A DNA stretch of 64,000 nucleotides from assembly GCA_012934845.2 (NCBI GenBank), contig WNNJ02001774.1, positions 1-64,000 of the forward strand. Direction: 5' to 3'. The DNA is from Pomphorhynchus laevis. Lineage: Eukaryota > Acanthocephala > Palaeacanthocephala > Echinorhynchida > Pomphorhynchidae. Each line of letters begins with the position of its first letter. Position 1 is the first letter of the stretch. This document shows positions 33,186-45,064 of this stretch, piece by piece. The notes under the pieces were generated by a model. It was not told where the DNA came from. It was given only the letters and a program-made list of their open reading frames with translations, and searched no databases. A program made the translations under genes and the position numbers.

Positions 33186-33325
33186 ATTTTAAGAGATAAA
33201 TTTCTGAAGATGCTAACCGAGGTTAACGAGATATTTGAAATAAAATTTTCCTCTTTTATTTTGATTTAGCTTTAATAATTATTTAGCAATAATGATTCAT
33301 TATCATCTATTTACAAATTTTTGTT
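33186..33325. mobile_element. Palindromic MITE, right arm only
   Basis: AATTTCTGAAGATGCTAACC, GAGGTTAACGAGATATTTGA, GATTTAGCTTTAATAATT and the end ATGATTCATTATCATCTATT. One arm, more diverged than its neighbours. Confidence 0.6.
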
Positions 33326-33329
33326 TTTA

Positions 33330-34470
33330 TTCCCTTAGTATTTTGCTTATATGTAATGTTGTAGTTTACTTATCTGACGATATACACATTGATTACTTGA
33401 AGTATCTTAAATAAACTGTAATTTTAATATTACTAATTTAATTAGTAGCTAATGCAACATGCTCAGCTATTTTATGTTTCAATACAGTGACATTTAGAAT
33501 TATATATTTGTATATTGTATTATATTATTTAATTATATGTTTGTATATAAGAAAAATGTTTGTAAAACTTAGAACACAACTTTCTAAATCTTCGAAATAA
33601 AAATACAAATATATATTTGTACGTTTGGCTCAAAATTTAAACTATAAACGTCCGAAATATTTAAGCATTCCCATTTAAACGCATAAGAAATAAATGTTTC
33701 ACTAAATGTTCAATAAATGTTCAATGAGGAATACAATCTAATTAATTTACTTGTATGTGCTGAATGTATTTTTTTTTGCCCATTCGTATTTTTGTGTTAA
33801 TATAACGTTTTTTCAATGTAAATTTAAATATTAATGTTTTAATATTAATGATAATCAATGCTTATTGTCGCTATCCTGTATGGATTAGAAACTTTGACTC
33901 GTTTTCAAAATTAAAGTTTACATTAAATGCCATTTTCAAGTTATTTATCTTCATTATATGCGATATATATACATAGAAAAAAAAGTTTTTTTTTCGTAAC
34001 TTAAGGCTGCTTTTTAAAGCTTTAATACAGAGACTATAAAAAATCATATCACTATACAACGATTCCTAATTATATCCTTTAAAAATTCCTGCACATATCG
34101 ATAGCGTTCTAACGAATTACTTTATTGCATGCGTTCTTAATCTTTTTATCAATGTTGTATTTCATTGCCTTATAAATGTGGATATTGCGTTACACAACTA
34201 TTCATTTTCCATTCATATATAAAGACGTTCAACGATGTTTGTGTCATTAAATAAGAGCGTGACAATACGATTATAAATATAATCTTTACTGTTCCTAATG
34301 GAATCGATTAACGGCACTATTCATTAAATCACAAAATATTTATCCACACTAGAGATTAATTACACAGCCGTGAATGGTATATTATTTCCAAGCATTCTGT
34401 CATTTTCCAACTTTTAAGAAACACTGACTAAGAAATAATTTGTTTTTCGAAATAGGTAAGCTATTTTGTT
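33330..34470. other. No recognised gene
   Basis: AT-rich. A 62-codon minus-strand frame at 33871-34059 is basic and Phe/Lys-rich with no family resemblance. Confidence 0.5.
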
Positions 34471-34479
34471 CTGGATACG

Positions 34480-35450
34480 ATAATTTTATATACTGTAAAC
34501 TATAAATTTAAATCAGTAGAATCAGATCAGCTAACTGTGTCTACTTATTTTATATTATTTATATAAATCAAAAATAACGCTTTATCAAATTCAAATAATT
34601 AGATAATAAATAATTAAATAATAATCAATAATTAATAATTATTATATAAGATTTAATATAATTTATATATTGTAAAAATTAAAATTTAAATTTAAAATAA
34701 AAGTCAATTTTTATGAATTGACTAACAATTCATAAATAATTCATAGACATATTAATCGATTAGATATCATAAATAACAACAAAATAAAATAACGTGTTAT
34801 TAGTGCCATACAATCCATTACTAAAATAGTACGAACACAATTTTATAAAAACATTTATGGATGTACGTGAAAGACGATTAATCAATGGCAATAACAACAG
34901 ATGTTTCATTCCGCAAAGAATAAATCAGATCAGATAACTGAGTCTATGCATTTTATATTATTTATAAAAAAAAATAATGATAAATACAAATTAAATTTAT
35001 TAAATTTATTCTGATCAAAATAAGAGAATAGAATAATTTAATTAATTTAACAAATGTTAACATTTACTTGATGATTTAATTTTTGTTATATAAGAGTTAT
35101 AGGCGTTATCACAGTTATTATTCTCGTAACGCTTATTATATAAGCGTTATAGGCGTTAAATTTAACAGCAAATTGAGTCTACGTATAATATTTATAAATA
35201 AAAAATAATGATAAATAAAAATTAAATAATTAAATAATAAATAATTATAATTAATAAGTAATTGTTATATAAAGTTTATACAATTTATATCAAGTTAAAA
35301 TAGAAAATTGAAATTTTAAATAAAAGTCAATTTTTATGAATTGACTAACAAATAGCAGACGATGTAAGCTATAGCAGTTCAAAAGAACTACTATAACAGT
35401 TTCGGTTCCCATTCTCCGATATGTAATGATATTATATTTATACAATTTAA
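34480..35450 (-). repeat. PLE tail fragments, minus orientation
   Basis: Tail ends (TCAGATCAGCTAACTGTGTC at about 34520; AATCAGATCAGATAACTGAG at about 34922) and hairpins (34705-34725, 35325-35345) mark at least three copies. A piece from inside the RT coding region (GATGATTTAATTTTTGTTAT and the ATAGGCGTTA words) lies at about 35068-35160. Confidence 0.65.
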
Positions 35451-35904
35451 TAAACTACAAATCCTTAACGCACGCGTTTTGTCTTATTATCTAATCTAAC
35501 TTTATCTTCGTATTTTAGATTATTAATAAAATTCAAATAATTAAATAATTAATAATTGTTATATAAGATTTTATATAATTTATATTAAGTTATAATTTAT
35601 AAATTTTAACGTAAAATAATCAGCAAAAAAATTGATAAATCCTCGAAATTAGTTATCCTTTATAGGTTGTAAATAAGGATTGCGTAAAACGTTTATTTCA
35701 AAATAATTATTGAAAACATTTGCTATCAGAAAAATAAATATATAAGCTATTTAAAACTTGTACAAATTCGCAAAAGCAAAATTAAAGCTATTAAAAGGTA
35801 ATTAGTTAAAAAGGTATGTCGATAAGTTTGACTTAAATTGCCCATAATTCAGCAATTATTAAGTCATAAATTTAATAATTATAAATTATATAATTATAAT
35901 AATT

Positions 35905-36055
35905 ATGAAACAAACCCGCTTTATCATCAGGTACCGTTGCGTCTTTCGACAACGTGATCTTGTGGCTTTGATGTGTGCTTACAGAGAAGTCAATAGAGAA
36001 TGTATGAACGAGGTTTGAACCCAGTACATAGAGGTTTCAATACATTCGCCAAGCT
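35905..36055 (+). repeat. SINE-like repeat, copy 2
   Basis: CCGCTTTATCATCAGGTACC, ACGTCTTTCGACAACG, GATCTTGTGGCTTTGA, GTGTGCTTACAGAGAAGTCA, AACGAGGTTTGAACCCAGTA. Same order as the copies at 7.96 and 45.99 kb. It lies only 60 bp from the retrozyme-like array. Confidence 0.6.
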
Positions 36056-36114
36056 GAATGTTGGCTGAATGTTATGTTGGCATAATTCAGCAATTATTAA
36101 GTCATAAATTTAAT

Positions 36115-36565
36115 ATGAGTCATTGAAATCGTCTTGTTGGTAGTCGGTTGAATTTCATTTTGTTGAGATATTTCCGGACCTCTTCGACTAACTTGTATTT
36201 TAGCTGGCTACATAATAGCTTCAGCTATCAGGTCGCATTACGACAGAAAGCATGCTGTTCAGACAACTCCACAGAGCGGGACTCGTCAGTGGACGTCTCT
36301 GTATCATCGTTGTTTCGTCCCGCAGCATGCACTATATTGACGATACACATGGTGGTCCTCCATCAGATTGAAATGAGTCATTGAAATCGTCTTGTTGGTA
36401 GTCGGATAAATTTCATTTTGTTGAGATATTTCCGGACCTCTTCGGCTAACTTGTTTTTGGCTAGCTACATAATAGCTTCAGCTTTCAGGTCGCATTACGA
36501 CAGAAAGCATGCTGTCCAGGCAACTCCACAGGGCGGGACTCATCAGTGGACATCCCTGTATCATC
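36115..36565 (-). mobile_element. Retrozyme-like element, two tandem units (minus sense)
   Basis: Unit 1 (36115-36372, 258 bp) and unit 2 (36373-36565, cut short) are direct tandem copies, about 90% alike. In minus sense each carries a hammerhead core: GGGAC-GAAA (complement at 36313-36321) and CTGACGA-GTCCC (CTGACGA complement at 36283-36289; CTGATGA complement at 36540-36546). GTCCCGC/GCGGGAC form stem II, extended in unit 1 by CAGCATGC/GCATGCTG. Unit 2 ends at GATGATAC, beside the expected cleavage site. Length, tandem layout and ribozyme match the small animal retrozymes (roughly 170-400 nt circular RNAs mobilised by PLE machinery). The open frames across the units (for example 36148-36384) are incidental. 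Confidence 0.65.
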
Positions 36566-36566
36566 T

Positions 36567-36832
36567 TTAATGAAATTCAACCGACTACCAACAAGACGAT
36601 TTCAAAGCATAATTTCAATCTGATGGATGCCCACCATGTTTATCGTTAATATAGTGCATGCTGAGGGACGAAACAGCGATGATACGGGGACGTTCACTGA
36701 TGAGTCCCGTCTTGTGGAGTTGTCTGGACAGCATGATTTCTGTCGTAATGCGACCTGATAGCTGAAGCAATTATGTAGCCAGCTAAAATACAAGTTAGTC
36801 GAAGAGGTCCGGAAATATCTCAACAAAAAAAA
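36567..36832 (+). mobile_element. Retrozyme-like element, inverted third unit
   Basis: Same element in plus sense, joined head-to-head to unit 2. GGGAC (36665-36669), GAAA (36670-36673), CAGCGATGATAC, GGGGACGTTCA, CTGATGA (36697-36703), GTCCC (36704-36708). CA-GCGA-TG can form a mini stem III capped by a GNRA-type loop. GGACGTTC is nearly self-complementary (with G-U pairs), as are GGATGTCC in unit 2 and GACGTC in unit 1, so stem I could form between two units. The unit ends in A-rich DNA after ATCTCAACAAAA. Confidence 0.65.
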
Positions 36833-36839
36833 ATAAATT

Positions 36840-38560
36840 TAACAATTATAATAATTATTAATAATTATAAATTAGTAATTGTGATAAATTATAATTTATC
36901 TACAAAAATACAGCAAATTCATAGTATAAACGTTAACTTGTAAATATTCCAAACTATAATCGGTTTTCATATAAATTTTGGCAACTTTAGGATCAAATAA
37001 TTACTTAATCTAACTTCAAGCGAGTGAATTGTCATTTAGTTCAAGTTTTATATTGCATGTTAGCAGCAAGGCGTCGTAGTACGTCCTTAAAGGTTGTACA
37101 TAAAGTTCATATACTTTTCCCATCAAAGTAGTGTTTACCAAAAGTGCCTGATATTCTACGTTTGCAAAAATACCCGAAATTTAATGAAAAAAACATCGTT
37201 AAACCGGTATTTTTACTTTGTCAGTGAAATATGTTGATTAGTTTACATCTTTGTTAGAAAATAGAACGAGCAAGCAACGCGTTATTTGCAATGAAGAGAA
37301 TGGGAATCTATACATACATAAGGTAGTGTCCGTCAGTGAAAAAGTCATTTGTCAATGAAAAATGTTGATCCCTTCAACGGAATCGCTAAAAATACTAAGG
37401 TAAAAAAATAACACTATTTATGAATAACACCATGGGCTGTTGAAACACAAAGCATAAATTAATTCTGACAAATACTTTACAGTACAATGAGTTTCTGTAA
37501 AGGCAATAGAAAATAAATTTGATTCTACCTATATATATTTAGGTAGAGATAAGAGAATTACATAATTGTTTCTTCGTATTGACATTACCATGCATATAAT
37601 AGCCAAATAATACATATATTTAAACGATGTTTCAATTTGACTCTTCTGATTGACATCGAAGTGCTGATTTACACTGATTTAAACACAAGGACTGCTGTTT
37701 ATAGCAGCATCATTAAGTCAATACGCCAGGAGCACGCGTATTTAAGGTAATAAAGCATTAAATAAACCAACATTCGGTATTTCGGATGTCAGTAACAGCT
37801 GATGCTTTTGCAACTAACTTTATCAATGGTTTCGCCAATTCAACGGTGTAAGTTACTTTTTGAGTGCTGGTGATTTACCGAGATAAATTAGAATGTTTCC
37901 TATTAACTATCAACTATTTTAGACATCCAGAATTTAATTTCCCGGAAATTAAAGTAATTTCTTATCAAGATAAATTACCAATTGAATGGTTTTGCTACCC
38001 TTTGTTTTAAAAATATTTTACTTTTTGTTGAATAGGCACGACGAACAACTTGAGCCCCTCGTGATAACTACATTTATGCCGAGGTAAAAACTTTTCCAAA
38101 TTAATATTTTTATTTCTAATTGCTACTTGTTCAAACAAATTGATTTTATCTAATCATACATATTAATTATTATATATTATAAATTATAAATTTGTAGATT
38201 TATAAATTATAAATTTATAAATCTTTATATTATTCAAGTCAATCCAAGGCTATCTTATTTTAATTAAGTCGAATCATTTTAGCAACACATCAATAACTAT
38301 ACAAGTTATTAGCAAATGAAAATTCAATTTTTCATCTCCATCTATTAGCAAATTGTATTGCACATTTACAGGATAATACAATTTTATACAAATAAGATCA
38401 GCTTCTACGTATTTTTAAAAATTTTAATTTAAAGATTTTTTATAATTTAGATTTGTTGACCCGGCTCTAAAATTACAAAAATATAACACTTCACCTCAGT
38501 TAAATGAGAGTCAGCATATTTTGTACTATATTTAAATTTACAAATAAATATTCTAATAGT
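36840..38560. other. No recognised gene
   Basis: AT-rich with GC-normal islands at about 37020-37180 and 37640-37880, neither with a long frame or splice-consistent coding. Confidence 0.45.
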
Positions 38561-38699
38561 TAGATTTTTTATAAAATTCAATTTTTATGAATTAATGAAT
38601 AAATGATATACGATAATAAACTTATCATTAATTGATTTATTTAGTAAAAATAAATAAATTTAATAAATAAATAAATTTTAATTTAAATTAAAGTTTCGA

Positions 38700-38765
38700 T
38701 AAAAGCTATCTTATCTGGTTTCGTACCCTATTACTCGACTCAGCATCACAGCGGGTACATATGCA
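38700..38765 (-). ncRNA. PLE 3'-tail pseudoknot with covarying stem
   Basis: In minus sense: GTACCC (complement at 38754-38759), a GCTGTGATG arm, GAGTCGAGTAAT, then GGGTAC (38724-38729 complement), GAAACC, and AAGATAGC. The GTACCC/GGGTAC pairing is perfect, whereas most copies have GGCCCC/GGGGCC. Two base pairs have thus changed on both sides. The GAAA and GTC|GAG segments are retained. Confidence 0.5.
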
Positions 38766-38964
38766 TGTTAAATTAATGATTAAATTAGATTTATTTAATC
38801 ACTAAATTAATCTAATGATTAATTTAATTTAATGTAAAATAAATTATTAGAAATTAATAGTAATTTAATATTAATTATTAAATTATTATAATAATATTAA
38901 TTTCATATTAATTATTACATAATTAGATTGTAAATAAAGGAAAATACATTATTATTTATTTTAA

Positions 38965-39025
38965 AATTTTGATCCATATTTCGGTGACAGGTGGGCACAC
39001 CATTATCAATGAATATTCAATTGTG
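38965..39025 (-). ncRNA. Hammerhead-like core, second U3/A8 copy
   Basis: In minus sense: CAATTGAATATTCATTGATA, ATGGTGTGCCCACC, TGTCACC, GAAATATGGATC. Same arrangement as 28355-28405 on the opposite strand, including TTGATAA in place of CTGATGA. Stem II keeps GGTG/CACC. Confidence 0.4.
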
Positions 39026-39169
39026 TATATTATCTCTAAAATTTCTTTTACTTAAAAAATAAAAAAAATCGAGGAATAGTGGCCGAATCCTGGTAGCATG
39101 GCAGTTTTCTAATACTGACATGGTATAATTACAAGAAACTTATTTAGATATATAATGTTTTGCATTTTT

Positions 39170-40680
39170 GTAAAATAGAACAAAATACGTAAACTCGGTT
39201 AATTGATTTGATTACGTAGTTTTTTATACTAAAAGCTGTACTTTATTTTACATTCCACTAAATATTTTATTTCCTAATTCAAGATAAATATTTCGTTAAG
39301 CCTGTTGATATTTAAACAAAATATCAACTTTATAAATTGGATATTTATAAATTTAAATCAGATCAGATAATTTCGTTTTCGTAAGTTTATTTATTTTTTA
39401 TTTAACAAGTTGTTTGTAGCATATAATTCATGTATGGAATTTTGTGTTGTATAAATCAGATCAGATAACTGAGTCTACTTATTTTATATGATATATAAAT
39501 AAAATAAAGATAAATAATTAATAATTATATAAGATTTTATACAATTTATATTTATATAAAATTAAAATTTAAAAGAGGAATTAAAAATAAACGTCAATTT
39601 TTATGAATTTTTAAATAGTATACGAAGTATATTATATTATTTATAAAAGTTATTAATAAAATTTAAATAATTTAATTATAAGTAATTAAATAAATACAAA
39701 TAATTATAAATAATAAATAATTATTAGAAAATATTTAATACTATTTATATCAAGTTAAAATTAAAAATTATAATTTAAAATAAAAGTAAATTATTATGAA
39801 TTGACTAATAATATACGATGTATATTATTACATCGAATTGGTATTTGTCTATATTACACAAATTCATCGTAAATTGTTATTTCATTATATTGGCATTTAT
39901 CAGATAACTGAAACTGCGTTAAATTAATTAATGCCTATCCGATAATACAAATGCCAATTTATGTTTTTAATCAAATACTGAAAATATTGATAAATTTCAA
40001 ACGAACTGAAAATTAGGAATTTAAATCAAATCAGCTAACTGAGTCTACACATTTTATAAGTATCAAAATTAAAAAATTTAATATTATAATTAAAAAATTA
40101 TAAGTATCAAAATCGGCATTGAATGTTTGCTCACTTACAAACATTTAATGGTGTTTGGAAATTATGATTGAGCATTTTAAGATAGTGCACGTTTTTTCTT
40201 TTATATAAAAAATGCAATAGTTCGATAGCGCACTTTAAAAGGGTTCAGCGATATCGCACGTTCCTTGACAATATACAACGGATAGTTGATTTCATGCGTA
40301 CCTAACAATACAGTTTATACAGTTGTTAAATTAAAAAATATTCTTAAATAAAATTCAAATAATTTAATTATAAATAATTATAAATAATACATAATTTTTA
40401 TATTAGATTTTCTATAATCTAAATAAAGTAAAACTTAAAATTGAAATTTTTAAATAACCGTCATTTTTATAAATTGACTGATAGATAACAGGCGTTGTAA
40501 CAGAATAGGGATTAAAGGTCATCAGGAGGAACTGCTATGCTATCAGGTTTCAGTCCCTATTCCTCGAACCAACATAACAGCGCAGTCGTACATGTGCTAA
40601 TGACATATTTCATCCGATGACGTTTGATTATCTAAGTATCTTATTATAAAACAAAGTATATTATTTATTATCCATCCATA
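39170..40680 (-). repeat. PLE tail fragments, mostly minus orientation
   Basis: Tail ends at about 39445-39480 and 40015-40050, hairpins near 39590 and 39790, and a fuller tail at 40380-40680. The fuller tail has AGGTCATCAGGAGGAACTGC, GTTTCAGTCCCTATTCCTCG and the CATCCATATAA end of the RT frame. Nested and truncated copies. Confidence 0.65.
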
Positions 40681-40804
40681 TAATATCATATAAAATCATA
40701 TTTTTTTGATATAAAATCATAAAAAGATTAAAAAATATCATTAAAACGATCATTTAAGATTATATTAAAAGACAAAGTAGCCTTATTCTTAATAAAACTA
40801 ATAT

Positions 40805-41485
40805 TATAAATAGTTGATAATGATCCATTATTGATAAAGAATTATTAAAGAAAAGATGGAAATTTTTATTTGATATTTTGCTAACTACTGCTAGCGTCTT
40901 CAGAAAATAACTTTAAAATAGTTGGATCAAAGGAAAGATATTATTTTTAATATTTCGCTAACTACTGTAAAAATCAATATCTAACATTAAAAATCAATTT
41001 AATATTTTTGCAATGTCAGGATTTCAAAAAATTTTAAACATAAATTGAAATAAATAATTATTATAGCTGGATCAAAGAAAAGAGGAAATTTTTTTTGATA
41101 TTTCGCTACGTTACCAAGGTAATTTTCTAAAGATGCTAACAGAACTTAGCGAAATATCAAAAATAATTTTCTCATTTCTTTGATCCAGCTCCAATATTTC
41201 TTTATCAATAATGGATCATTATCAACTATTTAAAATCATTAGACAGTGCTATGGAGTCACTGGTCTGCAGCTATCTAGAAGCTTGGAAGTAATTTTCTGA
41301 AGACGCTAACAGAAGTTAGCGAAATATCAAAAATAATTTCTTCTTTTCTTTAATCAAGCCCCGATATTTGACCTATCGAATGACAGAATATGTTGCATAA
41401 ATTCTACGACCTGAGCTAACAAACTAAGCAAGAAAGCTTCAGTAATTATTTATCAATAACGGCTATTAATATCAACTATTTAAAA
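40805..41485. mobile_element. Cluster of palindromic MITE copies
   Basis: At least three copies: left arm at 40808-40920 (ATAGTTGATAATGATCCATT ... GCTAACTACTGCTAGCGTCT); a two-armed copy at 41062-41243 ending TTATCAACTATTT; and a right arm at 41285-41485. The last two are each followed or preceded by GACAGTGCT.TGGAG and GGTCTGCAG.TAT, words also seen after the 32890 copy (33095-33125). That flank was therefore duplicated with the MITE. Confidence 0.7.
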
Positions 41486-41489
41486 ATTT

Positions 41490-42715
41490 GATATTATTTA
41501 TAATTTTATTACAACTATTATTTTGATTGTTAGCGACTTTTTTTTTCATTTGCTTACTTTTGTAAATCTAAACTTTTGATATTACCGCGAAATAGCAGTA
41601 AATACTTTAGTAAAATTCAATAAATTTTATTACAAAAATATTAAATATGTTATCAGTCAGGTAGATTGCGTAAAGTAACATTCGTGATAATTCAAAAATT
41701 CTTATGTTATTCATTCTAATAAATAAATTCTCAATAACTACCAACCTAAAATACATTGCTTCAACAGCCATGCATGTTAAAAATGTCATTCCGTAATTTT
41801 AACGAATTCAAAAAATAACTGTGTCGTAACAGTAATTAAGAATGCTTCTCTTTTAGAAAGAATTTCACTGTATTTATCAACAAAACGTACATTAAACCAT
41901 AAAATGAACTTATTTAGTAATCAATTAACCTTAAGCATATCCAGATCACTGCAAGATCTTTACAAATTTAAAATTCCAGATAGGTAACTAATTGTTAAAA
42001 AATATCACATAATATTCAAAAATTTAAATTTAATTTACTCATTAGATATCTCTTAATGTTTTATTTTATCACTTATTTGATTTTTACGAAATAAATATAA
42101 ACAACATAGAACCTTATTCGCTTACTTGATAAAATTCAGATTTATTATTTCTTTTGGGAATATCTCACAGATATGCACCGAAAGAATAAATCTTATAATA
42201 CAACAGGGTAGATGGAACTCATCCACAAGTGAGAAGTTCGTGTCATCTAAAACAATGTGAAGTTTAAAAATAAGCGAATTGAAGCAATCGATGCTGATAT
42301 GCAAACTAATGTGCAAGACTTTGATACAAATGATGTGAAGTACTGAACAATTTAATATCGTAAATCTTGTGTCCGAAAGCATGTGCTGGATCACGACATT
42401 ACTTTTGCTAATGGAGATATGACATTAAATGACCAAAGTACCAAAGTATAAATTACATTAATAACCGTGCCTGTTGCAATCGTTGTTGTCTTTAGTCGAA
42501 TAGTAACTAGTGATATGTTTCTCCACACTCTGGTTTTGACCAATAATCCATGTGGCCAAATCTCTTTTTCTCATTGAAACACTAAATGGTCCATATTAAT
42601 TTTGTTCATTTTATTATCTCCTTTATTTCCATAAACGTCGAATTCTTGGAGGTTGCTTTATTCTCATAACAACCGCGGAATTGATAACATGTTTTTATTT
42701 TGCCTGCTCAGCATA
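41490..42715. other. No recognised gene; one 90-codon minus-strand frame
   Basis: 42122-42394 (minus) is ATG-started and rich in Ile, His and Cys (LHIICIKVLHISLHISIDC, FHLPCCIIRF). No family comes to mind. The rest is AT-rich. Confidence 0.35.
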
Positions 42716-42850
42716 TAAATGCTATTAAATAAAAAATCAATTTTTATGAATTGAATAATAAATAACAGACGATATATAAGAATAGGGATTAGACTTCATT
42801 GTGAGTAACTGCTACGTTATCAGGTTTCGACCCCTATTCCTCGACACAAT
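42715..42850 (-). repeat. PLE tail fragment
   Basis: Hairpin AATCAATTTTTATGAATTGA (about 42737-42757), ATAACAGACGATATATAAGA, GTAACTGCTACGTTATCAGG and TATTCCTCGACACAATAT. It stops matching at about 42852, where an unrelated GC-normal stretch begins. Confidence 0.65.
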
Positions 42851-43070
42851 ATATGGGTCAGGTTGTGTATCACCTGAAGGTGTTGAAGAGGTAAACTTAG
42901 TGGTTGGCTATTGTACCATGATAGGTGTGTTGCTAATAGTGTATGAAGTATGGGTACATATTGCATTCTGTTGTCATCGAGAACTTGTTAAACAATCAGT
43001 CCTATATAGCTCTTACTACAGTTATGCAATATCTTAGTAGATTTTTGAACCCAGTTCTAAGGCAGACATG
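42850..43070 (+). other. GC-normal insert with open frame, unidentified
   Basis: A frame open through 43037 encodes GCVSPEGVEEVNLVVGYCTM, then a hydrophobic stretch IGVLLIVYEVWVHIAFCC. Its apparent start lies in the PLE tail, so the real segment begins near 42850. Probably a fragment of another element or a membrane-protein exon; not recognised. Confidence 0.25.
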
Positions 43071-43074
43071 ATTA

Positions 43075-44040
43075 AAAGACACGCCAACAGTTTGAAAAAA
43101 AATTAGGGCTATTGTGTGTTTAATATTTCAAAATATTAGGATAATTATTCGTTTGTTTATTATACTCTGGCCCACTGTTATTTGTTTTTATTTTTTAAGT
43201 TGCATGTGAGCCAATGATGTTGTTCTACCAACACAATTTTAGTATAATTCCAAGATTTATTATCATGACAAAAATGACTGTACAAATTTTATTATTTCAC
43301 TTTAGCATTCCTGCTTAAATAACAATTAATTATATATTATTTACTTATCTATAGTTTATTGTTAATTATTTATTTCATATAAATAATCAATTATTAATTA
43401 GCTACAGTTCAATCCTTTTTAATTTTAAGCATTATATCAAAAACATTTAATGAATTTACGTTAAAAAATATGTGATTTTCAGTCATATACTTTAATTTTA
43501 GTCAAATTCTTCAAGGCAAATTGTCTAATCAATTTCAAGAACAAAAATCCTTTGAAAATGCCTTTCACGTAAGTTGATTTTATTGATATGACAATAAAAA
43601 TTCAGTTTTAATAAATTTAATTTAAATTTTTCACGAATGTACAATGTCTCAAATACTATTTCATAAAATTCTCTTCGTTATTATTATTAAAAAGTACGAT
43701 TTTATTACGTAATATTATCTCTTAGAAAGCAGCTGCTAGTCTCATATAAATTACATATTTAAAAATGTAATTTAATTACATATTAAATTAAATATTTAAT
43801 TTTTAATTAAATATGTTAATAAAAATATTTTATTTAAATACTTGAACTTTCAATTAATAATAAAAATAACATGAATACAAATAAAATTATTAATACAAAT
43901 ATATTATAATTATTAAATTAATTATTTTCATATTATATTAAACAATTGTGAATAAATTTATATTTAAATATAAATTTAAATTTAAAATAACCTTTTTAAG
44001 TATAAAACTTTTTTGTATAAAAAGTTAATTATTTCCGATT
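43075..44040. other. AT-rich DNA, nothing recognised
   Basis: Long A/T runs without coding character between two PLE-derived regions. Confidence 0.5.
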
Positions 44041-44079
44041 AACACTTACTATTTAGTGCTTGATATTCGTTTTGATAAA

Positions 44080-45060
44080 ATAATAAGCTAACTGAGTCTA
44101 AATATTTTTTATTGCAAATTAAAAATTATGCATAATAAAAGTTAAATAGTTAAATAATAAAATATTTATTATTAAATATTAATAATAAGATTTTATTTAA
44201 AATAAGATAAAATAAATCTTGTTATAAGATTTAATAAATCTTGTTATAAGATTTTATTTAAATGAATCATAAACTGAAATTTAAAATAAAAATCAACTTT
44301 AATGAATTGACTAATAACTAACAGACGTTGTATCAGAATAAGAATTAGAGGTCATCAGGAGGAACTGCTATGCTATCAGGTTTCGGCCCCTGTTCCTCTA
44401 CCCAACATAGCAGCGGGGCCAAATACATGCTAATGATGTATTTCCTCTGAAATAACTATCTAGTATCTTATTCTAATACAAAGTATATTATTTATTATCC
44501 ATTCATAAAAATTTGCCACTTAAGAGTTTAAATTTATTCTTTATATTATTGTGTTGATTTATATATTTTACTATTTTCTGCTTGATGTTATTTTTATAAC
44601 ATCAAGATAACCAAAATCGTTACAAATTATCGCAATTCTTAAAATTTCATTATTTAATGTATTATATTTTATATTATATGGTATATAATATAAAATAATT
44701 AATTGATCTTAATTTAATGTTCATATCTAGATATACACCTTCTTTATCATTAATATTAGTTTTGTTAAGAATAAGGCTTTCTGGATAAATGTGCTCACTA
44801 ATTGAATAAAAATTATTAGAATTAAATACACATATATCATCAATGTATCGAAACATATATTTCATATATTTATATTGTTTAGATTTAGTTTTTACACAGT
44901 TATGAACAAATTCATATTCTATAAAGCTTAAAAACAAGTCAGCTATAATTGGGCTACTATTAACACCCATTGGAACACCTTTTACTTGTCTAAATATATA
45001 TGTCCCTACTTATATGTCTCTACTTTTAAATAATTTTGATTTATCAAAATATTTAAGGAT
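44080..45060 (-). pseudogene. PLE copy: RT core, C-terminus and tail, minus
   Basis: The tail with hairpin (44295-44315) and pseudoknot (44349-44425) lies left. A C-terminal segment (44500-44690) follows with an internal deletion, then RT core frames to 45060: VNSSPIIADLFLSFIEYEFV, MFRYIDDICVFNSNNFYS, EHIYPESLILNKTN, and a YLDMNI word. 5'-truncated. Right of 45060 a second, more diverged piece of the same family begins. Confidence 0.8.
44349..44425 (-). ncRNA. PLE 3'-tail pseudoknot, consensus-like copy
   Basis: In minus sense: GGCCCC, CTGCTATG, GTAGAGGAA, GGGGCC, GAAACC, CATAGCAG, TTCCTC, CTGATGA. Both crossing stems (GGCCCC/GGGGCC, CTGCTATG/CATAGCAG) are perfect, and GAGGAA/TTCCTC is a third potential pairing. 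Confidence 0.55.
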
Positions 45061-45064
45061 TCTA

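Noticed and set aside
36148-36826. Two similar 74-78-codon frames that look like a duplicated protein
   Set aside because: They are the same retrozyme-like repeat read on its non-ribozyme strand; similarity comes from the repeat, and the third unit is not open.
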